From Curtobacterium sp. L6-1 (GTDB taxonomy: Bacteria > Actinomycetota > Actinomycetes > Actinomycetales > Microbacteriaceae): DNA of 64,000 nucleotides. The stretch's first letter is position 1; every line of letters starts with the position of its first letter. Location: the NCBI RefSeq assembly GCF_018885305.1, contig NZ_CP076544.1, positions 434,001 through 498,000 of the forward strand, read 5' to 3'. Below are positions 58,797-64,000 of this stretch, in pieces. The position numbers and the translations under genes were made by a program. The notes under the pieces were generated by a model. That model was not told the origin of the DNA. It ran no database searches and was given only the letters and a program-made list of their open reading frames with translations.

Positions 58797-59630
58797 ATGA
58801 CGAACGCCGCCGCAGTCCCCGACGCTCCCGACGCCCTCGCCGACCTGGCCGAGTCGATCGCCCGGGAGGCCGCGGCCCTCGCGGTCCGGCGCCGTGCCGA
58901 GGGTGTCGAGGTCGCCGACCGCAAGTCGAGCATCGCCGACGTGGTCACCGCCGCCGACCGCGAGGTCGAGGAGCTCATCCGGCGTCGCCTGCGCGAAGCC
59001 CGTCCGGACGACGCCTTCCTCGGCGAGGAGTCCGGCACAGCCGACGGCACCTCCGGCTTCACGTGGGTGGTCGACCCCATCGACGGCACCGTCAACTACC
59101 TCTACGGCAGCCCGGTCTACGCGGTGAGCATCGCCGTGGTCCGCGGTGTGCCCGACCCGTCGATGTGGGAGCCGGTGGCCGGGGTGGTCGTCGCGCCCGC
59201 CACCGGCCAGGTCCACCGTGCGGTGGCCGGCGGGGCGGCGACGCTCGACGGGCGTCCGCTCGCCGTCTCCGCCCCGACCTCCCTCGCCGAGACCCTCGTG
59301 GCGACGGGCTTCGGCTACACGGCGGACCGACGGTGGGAGCAGGCGGCGGTCCTCGCCGGGCTCGTCACCGAGGTGCGGGACGTCCGCCGTGGGGGAGCGG
59401 CGGCGCTCGACTGCTGCGCCGTCGGTGCGGGGACGGTCGACGCCTACTACGAGCGCGGGATCAACCCGTGGGACATGGCGGCGGGGTCGATCGTCGCGGC
59501 GGCGGCCGGGGCGGAGGTCCGCACGTGGGAGGCCGGCGACACGCGGTCGTTCCTCTTCGCCGCGCCGAGCATCGTCGAGGACCTCGTCACGCTCGTCCGT
59601 GCCCTCGAGGACGACGTCCTCGCGTCCTGA
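58797..59630 (+). CDS. inositol monophosphatase family protein
   Basis: A 277-aa Mg-dependent phosphatase with all motifs: GEESG (metal Glu), [14 protein letters not shown], and [11 protein letters not shown]. Substrates in this family include inositol phosphate, histidinol phosphate and 3'-phosphoadenosine compounds. The ATG at 58797 is 6 nt after a weak -10 CAGGAT; an ATG six codons earlier is in frame. Confidence 0.9.
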   Translation: MTNAAAVPDAPDALADLAESIAREAAALAVRRRAEGVEVADRKSSIADVVTAADREVEELIRRRLREARPDDAFLGEESGTADGTSGFTWVVDPIDGTVNYLYGSPVYAVSIAVVRGVPDPSMWEPVAGVVVAPATGQVHRAVAGGAATLDGRPLAVSAPTSLAETLVATGFGYTADRRWEQAAVLAGLVTEVRDVRRGGAAALDCCAVGAGTVDAYYERGINPWDMAAGSIVAAAAGAEVRTWEAGDTRSFLFAAPSIVEDLVTLVRALEDDVLAS

Positions 59631-59776
59631 GTCGTCGCCACCCGCTCTGGGGGTCCTGCACAGACGTCCACACGACTGGCGGGGGCTGCGGTCCTTTGCT
59701 ACCGTTCTCGAGTCCCGTTACCTGCTCGTTACAGAACGAGCGCCCGTGCCTCGAACTCAGGATCGCCACCGAACGC

Positions 59777-61060
59777 ATGCTCGACACCTCGCAGAAGCCC
59801 ACGACCATCGACCGCGACGCCTCCTCGGCGACGCCGTCCGTGCACCTGACGAGACGAGCTCGGATCGAAGCCGAGCGGGCCGCCGCCAAGCCGAACCGGC
59901 GTCGCGGTGACGCGGCCCGCCCCGCTGCTGCATCCCGCGGTGCCGGCCCCGCGACGCCCCCGGCGCCATCGTCCCCGGTCCTCCCGGCCTCCAGCGCCGC
60001 ACCGCTGACGCCCCCGGCGCCCGCCTCCCCGGTCGTCGCCCCGCAGGCCGACAGCCTGCCGGCGGCCCGTCGTGCGGACGGCGCGACCCGTGGCGCCGCG
60101 CCCACCGCCGAGCGGAGCGGTGTCGTGGCGCCGGCCGCCGGTCGAACGACCCCGAGTGCGAAGCGTGTGCCGAGCACGAAGCGTGCGGCGAGCACGAAAC
60201 GTGCCGCTGCCGGTGTACGTCGGACCGCCGCCGTCCCGACCATCGCCGACGGCCCCCGCGTCGACCGCGCGACTCGGCACATCGCCCGCACCGCCGTCGG
60301 CACCACCCGTCCCACCGGCCACGGCGCCTCCTTCCGCAAGACCGCCTCGGGTGTGACCGTCGTCGGTGCACTCCTGTTCACCGCGGGTCTCGTCGTCTCC
60401 ACGTCGCTGCCCGCGCAGGCGCTCTACGTGCCGCAGCCCGGCGCGGCGACCGTGCGCGCATCCGTGCAGGATGTGCAGTCGCTGTCCGTCGGCGACGCCG
60501 TCGAGGGCTCGGTCGACCGCGACGCCTACACGGTGTCCGAGGCGCAGCGCGTCGTCACCCCTGCGGCCGGTGCGGTCGCGGCCGGGGCGAGCGCGTCCGG
60601 CTCGGCGGTCCCCTCGACCTCCAGCACGTCGACCGGCGGCGCCATCCAGTGGCCGTTCCCGACCGCCGTCCCGATCTCGTCGGGCTTCGGCGGACGCCAG
60701 GTCGCCGGCTGCTCGTTCTGCTCGACCTTCCACCAGGGCGTCGACTTCGCCCCGGGTGCGGGCACCCCGATCGGGGTCGTCGCGGACGGCACCGTCATCA
60801 AGGTCCAGGCCAACGACGGTGCGTTCGGCAACGACGTCTGGGTCGAGCACGACGTCGCGGGCAAGAAGTTCGTCAGCGTCTACGGGCACATGCTCGACAA
60901 CTCGTTCCAGGTCGTCCAGGGCCAGCAGGTCAAGGTCGGCGACGTCATCGGACTGGTCGGCAGCACGGGCAACTCCACGGGCCCGCACCTGCACCTCGAG
61001 ATCCGCATCGACGGTGTCCCGGTCGACCCGCTGGCGTGGCTGCAGGCCAACGCGACGTAG
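59777..61060 (+). CDS. M23-family peptidoglycan endopeptidase
   Basis: A 427-aa membrane-anchored protein. A long cytoplasmic Ala/Pro/Arg-rich N-terminus (about 1-180, with KRVPSTKRAASTKRAAAG repeats) is followed by a membrane segment (VVGALLFTAGLVVSTSLPA) and an extracellular M23 domain with Zn ligands in HQGVDFAPG and HLHLE. It would cleave peptide cross-bridges during cell-wall growth. The ATG at 59777 is the first good start; no strong ribosome-binding site is seen. Confidence 0.85.
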   Translation: MLDTSQKPTTIDRDASSATPSVHLTRRARIEAERAAAKPNRRRGDAARPAAASRGAGPATPPAPSSPVLPASSAAPLTPPAPASPVVAPQADSLPAARRADGATRGAAPTAERSGVVAPAAGRTTPSAKRVPSTKRAASTKRAAAGVRRTAAVPTIADGPRVDRATRHIARTAVGTTRPTGHGASFRKTASGVTVVGALLFTAGLVVSTSLPAQALYVPQPGAATVRASVQDVQSLSVGDAVEGSVDRDAYTVSEAQRVVTPAAGAVAAGASASGSAVPSTSSTSTGGAIQWPFPTAVPISSGFGGRQVAGCSFCSTFHQGVDFAPGAGTPIGVVADGTVIKVQANDGAFGNDVWVEHDVAGKKFVSVYGHMLDNSFQVVQGQQVKVGDVIGLVGSTGNSTGPHLHLEIRIDGVPVDPLAWLQANAT

Positions 61061-61151
61061 GTCAGCGCGGACGGCACGCCCGGGCGTCACGGTGGGTTCG
61101 GGACCACCGTTCCGGGTCTGCTATCCTCGTGTGGTGCCGTTCGCGGTACTC

Positions 61152-61223
<72 letters not shown>

Positions 61224-61272
61224 CCGACTCGCAGTGTGATCACTCTCGCAGTGCTGATCACGGCGGATCCTT

Positions 61273-61349
61273 GGCGGGGTAGCTCAGTTGGTTAGAGCAC
61301 ACGGCTCATAATCGTGGTGTCGCGGGTTCAAGTCCCGCCCTCGCTACCA
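61273..61349 (+). tRNA. tRNA-Met (CAT), elongator
   Basis: 77 nt with encoded CCA. Acceptor GGCGGGG pairs with CCTCGCT through two G-U pairs. D-loop AGTTGGTTA, anticodon CAT in the CTCATAA loop, T-arm GGGTTCAAGTCCC. A terminator follows. Elongator rather than initiator is inferred because the acceptor closes with G-U pairing. Confidence 0.9.
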
Positions 61350-61373
61350 CTCCGTACCAGGACGAACGGTACG

Positions 61374-61413
61374 ACGACGAAGGCCCGGCGCAGCAGCGCC
61401 GGGCCTTCGTCGT
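61374..61413 (+). terminator. intrinsic terminator after the tRNAs
   Basis: A perfect 18-bp stem, ACGACGAAGGCCCGGCGC, with an AGCA loop. Confidence 0.85.
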
Positions 61414-61423
61414 TCGCGGACCG

Positions 61424-61510
61424 GCTCGCGCGGGCCCTCCACGCGCGGGCCCTCCACGCGCGGGACCGGCACGCGCGGGACCGGAACTTGCACCCGCACC
61501 CGCACCCGCA
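61424..61510. repeat. GC-rich tandem repeats
   Basis: Two copies of CACGCGCGGGCCCTC, two of CACGCGCGGGACCGG and three of CACCCG. No gene in 61414-61560 that I can see. Confidence 0.7.
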
Positions 61511-61560
61511 CCGACGGCCGCGCATCGGCGGACGTCAGCGACACGCAGGGTGCGCGGTCG

Positions 61561-61974
61561 TCAGCGGTCGTACAGCGTGATGCCCGAGGTGTCGATGCGG
61601 TCCGTGCGGTGCAGCAGGACGCCACCCTCGTGCAGCGTGGTCTCGAGCAGCGTCGTCGTCCGCTGCCAGGCCGCCCGACGCCGGTTCGCACCGATGATCC
61701 CCCCGGCGACCGCCGCACCGTGGTCGGCAGGCCGCAGGGTCAGCACCGCCTGGCCGGGCGCCTCGGACAGCTCGAGGTCGTAGCGCTGGTACTGGCGCGT
61801 CGGTGGGACGAGGGCGCCGAGCAGCGCCGTCAGCACACGAGCACCGCCGGTGACGACGAGCCGCCCGTCCACGGCCTCGACGCGGTGCCCCTCGGCGCGC
61901 AGCGCAGCGCCCGCCAGTTCCACCGCCGTGCAGCGATCACCGTCGCGCACCGTGTACTCGGTCGTCGTCTCCAT
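61561..61974 (-). CDS. hypothetical protein, 137 aa
   Basis: Starts METTTEYTVRDGDRCTAVEL; a central VLTALLGALVPPTRQYQRYD and a Gly-rich AAVAGGIIGANRRRAAWQRT. Possible hydrophobic segment about 85-100, no recognised family. ATG preceded by GGGGAG. Divergent from the dehydratase operon. Confidence 0.6.
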   Translation of the reverse strand: METTTEYTVRDGDRCTAVELAGAALRAEGHRVEAVDGRLVVTGGARVLTALLGALVPPTRQYQRYDLELSEAPGQAVLTLRPADHGAAVAGGIIGANRRRAAWQRTTTLLETTLHEGGVLLHRTDRIDTSGITLYDR

Positions 61975-62084
61975 GGCCACTCCCCGCCGGACGTGCGCGG
62001 CCGCCCCCGGCCTGCGCACCGTCAGCGTAACCGATGCGCACGCATCTCCGCCCTCCTGTCCGGGCGCCTCGGTAGACTGCCGTG

Positions 62085-62534
62085 GTGTCTGTGAACCCCG
62101 AGCTCGTCGGCAGGGCCTTCCCGCCGGCCCAGCCCTACCTGGTCGGTCGTGAGAAGGTGCGCGAGTTCGCCCGCGCCGTCTTCGCGACGAACCCGATCCA
62201 CTCCGACCCCGACGCCGCCCGCGCCGCCGGGTACGCCGACGTCGTCGCACCCGCGACGTTCGCCGTCGTCGTGCAGGAGGCGACGCTCGCCCAGCTCCTG
62301 GCCGAGCCGGACGCCGGCATCGACTTCTCGCGGGTCGTGCACGGCGCGCAGGACTTCGCGTACGAGCGACCGATCGTGGCCGGCGACGAGCTCACCGCGA
62401 CCCTCAGCGTCACGAGCGTGAAGACCCTCGGCGGCAACGCGATGGTCACGGCCGCGTCCACCGTCGTCGACGCCGACGGCCAGCACGTCGTCACCGCCAC
62501 GTCCACCCTGGTCGTCCGAGGAGATGACGCATGA
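62085..62534 (+). CDS. MaoC-like dehydratase subunit A (FAS1/HadA-like)
   Basis: The 149-aa hot-dog-fold protein resembles the N-terminal MaoC dehydratase subunit (HadA) of fatty-acid elongation. PLVGREKVREFARAV-like start, VVAPATFAVVVQEATL, and HGAQDFAYERPIVAGD. It lacks the full catalytic pair and pairs with the next gene. TAGACT (62073-62078) puts the leaderless start at GTG 62085. It overlaps the next ATG by 4 nt. Confidence 0.85.
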   Translation: MSVNPELVGRAFPPAQPYLVGREKVREFARAVFATNPIHSDPDAARAAGYADVVAPATFAVVVQEATLAQLLAEPDAGIDFSRVVHGAQDFAYERPIVAGDELTATLSVTSVKTLGGNAMVTAASTVVDADGQHVVTATSTLVVRGDDA

Positions 62535-62971
62535 CCGACACCACGTCCGGCACCGACGCCCCGACCGGCCTCGAGGTCGGTGCCGTCGTCGCCGAGCGCC
62601 AGGTCCACCTGACGCGTGACTCGCTCGTCCGGTACGCCGGCGGGTCCGGCGACTTCAACCCCATCCACTACCGCGACGACGTCGCCGCCGAGGTCGGGCT
62701 GCCCGGCGTCCTCGCCCACGGCATGCTGACGATGGGCCTCGCGGTCCAGCCGGTCGCCGAGTGGCTCGGGGACCGCGGGTGGGTCGCCTCGTACGGCGTC
62801 CGCTTCACCCGACCCGTCGTCGTCGACCCCCGCGACGGAGCCGACGTCGGCGTCGTCGCCAAGGTCGGCACCCTCGACGAGCACGGCCGTCCGCTGCGCA
62901 TCGACCTCACCGTGACCGCCGCCGGGCAGACCGTGCTCGGCAAGGCGCAGGTCACCGTGGCCTTCCGCTGA
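62531..62971 (+). CDS. MaoC-like dehydratase subunit B (HadB-like)
   Basis: The 146-aa subunit carries the catalytic hydratase motif YAGGSGDFNPIHYRDDVA (Asp and His) and LPGVLAHGMLTMGLAV. With subunit A it forms the 3-hydroxyacyl-ACP dehydratase heterodimer. ATG overlaps the previous stop. The murB gene follows after 2 nt. Confidence 0.9.
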   Translation: MTDTTSGTDAPTGLEVGAVVAERQVHLTRDSLVRYAGGSGDFNPIHYRDDVAAEVGLPGVLAHGMLTMGLAVQPVAEWLGDRGWVASYGVRFTRPVVVDPRDGADVGVVAKVGTLDEHGRPLRIDLTVTAAGQTVLGKAQVTVAFR

Positions 62972-62973
62972 CC

Positions 62974-64000
62974 GTGGCGGACACCACCCTCGCCGACCTG
63001 ACCACGCTCCGCGTCGGCGGGCCCGCCGGTCGTCTCCTGGTCGCCGAGACCACCGACGAGCTCGTGGCGCACGTCGTCGACGCCTGGGCGGACGAGGACG
63101 ACTGGCTTGTCGTCGGCGGCGGGAGCAACCTGCTGGTCGCCGACAGCGGGTTCCCCGGCACCGTCGTCGTCGCACGGACGCGCGGGGTGACGCACGAGAC
63201 CGACGCCGACGGCGTCACGGTCCGCGTCGCCGCGGGGGAGCCGTGGGACGCGTTCATCGCGACGACCGTCGAGCGCGGTTGGACCGGACTGGAGGCGCTC
63301 AGCGGCATCCCGGGCACGGTCGGCGCCGCCCCCGTGCAGAACATCGGCGCCTACGGGGTCGAGCTGTCCGACGTGCTCACCGCCGTCGACCTCCTCGACG
63401 CGGAGACCGGCGAGCGGTCCTGGGTGCCCGCCGCCGAGCTGGCGCTCGGCTACCGGACGAGCACGCTCAAGCACGGCCGTCGCGGCGTCGTCCTGACCGT
63501 CGAGTTCCGCCTCGGCACGGCGACCGAGGCGGGGGTGCCGGTCCGGTACGCCCAGCTCGCCGGTTCGCTCGGGGTCGACCTGGGCACGCGCGTGGCACCG
63601 ACCGACATCCGGTCCGAAGTGCTCCGGCTGCGCGCCTCGAAGGGCATGGTCCTCGACGACGCCGACCCCGACACGTGGAGCGCCGGGTCCTTCTTCACGA
63701 ACCCGATCGTCTCGTCGGGCTTCGCCGACACGATGCCCGCCGACGCGCCGCGGTGGCCGGCCGGCGACGACGTCAAGCTCAGCGCTGCGTGGCTCATCGA
63801 GCACGCCGGCGTGCACCGTGGGTACGGCGTGCCCGGGTCTCGCGCGGCGATCTCCTCGAAGCACACCCTCGCGCTGACGAACCGCGGGGGAGCGACCGCC
63901 GCCCAGGTGGCCGAGCTCGCGCGCTACGTGCAGTTGACCGTCGCGAACCGGTTCGGGGTCACCCTCGTGCCGGAGCCCGTCGTGGTCGGCGACCTGCTCG
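62974..64000 (+). CDS. murB: UDP-N-acetylmuramate dehydrogenase (3' end outside window)
   Basis: Reduces UDP-GlcNAc-enolpyruvate to UDP-MurNAc in cell-wall synthesis, with FAD and NADPH. The window holds the first about 342 codons without a stop: TLRVGGPAGRLL, VVGGGSNLLVADSG, SGIPGTVGAAPVQNIGAYG, the catalytic Ser in WSAGSFFTNPIV, and LVPEPVVVG near the end. GTG start. It directly follows the dehydratase pair. Confidence 0.93.
   Translation, partial: MADTTLADLTTLRVGGPAGRLLVAETTDELVAHVVDAWADEDDWLVVGGGSNLLVADSGFPGTVVVARTRGVTHETDADGVTVRVAAGEPWDAFIATTVERGWTGLEALSGIPGTVGAAPVQNIGAYGVELSDVLTAVDLLDAETGERSWVPAAELALGYRTSTLKHGRRGVVLTVEFRLGTATEAGVPVRYAQLAGSLGVDLGTRVAPTDIRSEVLRLRASKGMVLDDADPDTWSAGSFFTNPIVSSGFADTMPADAPRWPAGDDVKLSAAWLIEHAGVHRGYGVPGSRAAISSKHTLALTNRGGATAAQVAELARYVQLTVANRFGVTLVPEPVVVGDLL

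Noticed and set aside
58310..59776. M23 peptidase starting far upstream at 58310
   Set aside because: That frame crosses tRNA-Tyr, a terminator and the phosphatase gene in another frame; the ATG at 59777 is the sensible start.

Overview
The window is high-GC actinobacterial chromosome. The best fit is family Microbacteriaceae, possibly Curtobacterium. This rests on the full menaquinone set with DUF4229 and PLDc_N neighbours, the HTH/bS22 gene pair also known from mycobacteria, heavy GTG/TTG start use, and many start codons placed exactly 7 nt after a TAnnnT -10 box (leaderless mRNAs). No rRNA, CRISPR array or insertion sequence was seen.

Layout, left part (1-32.9 kb): a DUF2156 lysyl-PG-synthase-like membrane protein; an FMN riboswitch with ribE-ribB-ribH; a TetR-controlled Gfo/Idh/MocA-aldo/keto reductase fusion followed by a LacI regulator; an MFS efflux pump with palindromic operators; flavin reductase, superoxide dismutase, a TetR regulator; a MarR-photolyase-serine hydrolase operon; a winged-helix regulator with a long leader; upp, tadA, a CDF transporter, proC; a trkH-trkA potassium system; ArsR, excisionase-like HTH, ribosomal protein bS22, glutaredoxin, Dabb protein; archaeal-type aspS; MerR and SulP; then the cytochrome c maturation operon (phosphatase, tlpA-like, ccdA, resB).

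Middle part (32,899-41,996): an integrated element of about 9.1 kb splits resB from ccsB. It is bounded by a 12-bp direct repeat (GAGTTAGGATCG). It carries a tyrosine integrase, an HTH repressor, an AlpA/Xis-like protein, an HTH replication-type gene with iteron-like repeats, a scaffold-like protein and an HK97-type major capsid protein, and a set of unrecognised cargo genes. It has no recognisable terminase, portal or tail genes, so it looks like a phage satellite or a reduced prophage. The insertion site is precise: the element supplies a new stop for resB, the integrase stop codon lies in the att core, and the core keeps the -10/RBS-like sequence in front of ccsB.

Right part (42.0-64 kb): ccsB; menC, menB, menE, menA, menD, menF and menG (menaquinone synthesis) with a polyprenyl diphosphate synthase; ferredoxin-NADP reductase; a DUF418-like membrane protein; cardiolipin synthase; YajQ; tRNA-Tyr; an inositol-phosphatase-family enzyme; an M23 peptidase; tRNA-Thr and tRNA-Met; a two-gene MaoC-type dehydratase; and murB, which is cut by the window end. 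ResB, CcsB, the TlpA-like protein and CcdA together with the menaquinone genes make this a respiratory-chain region.
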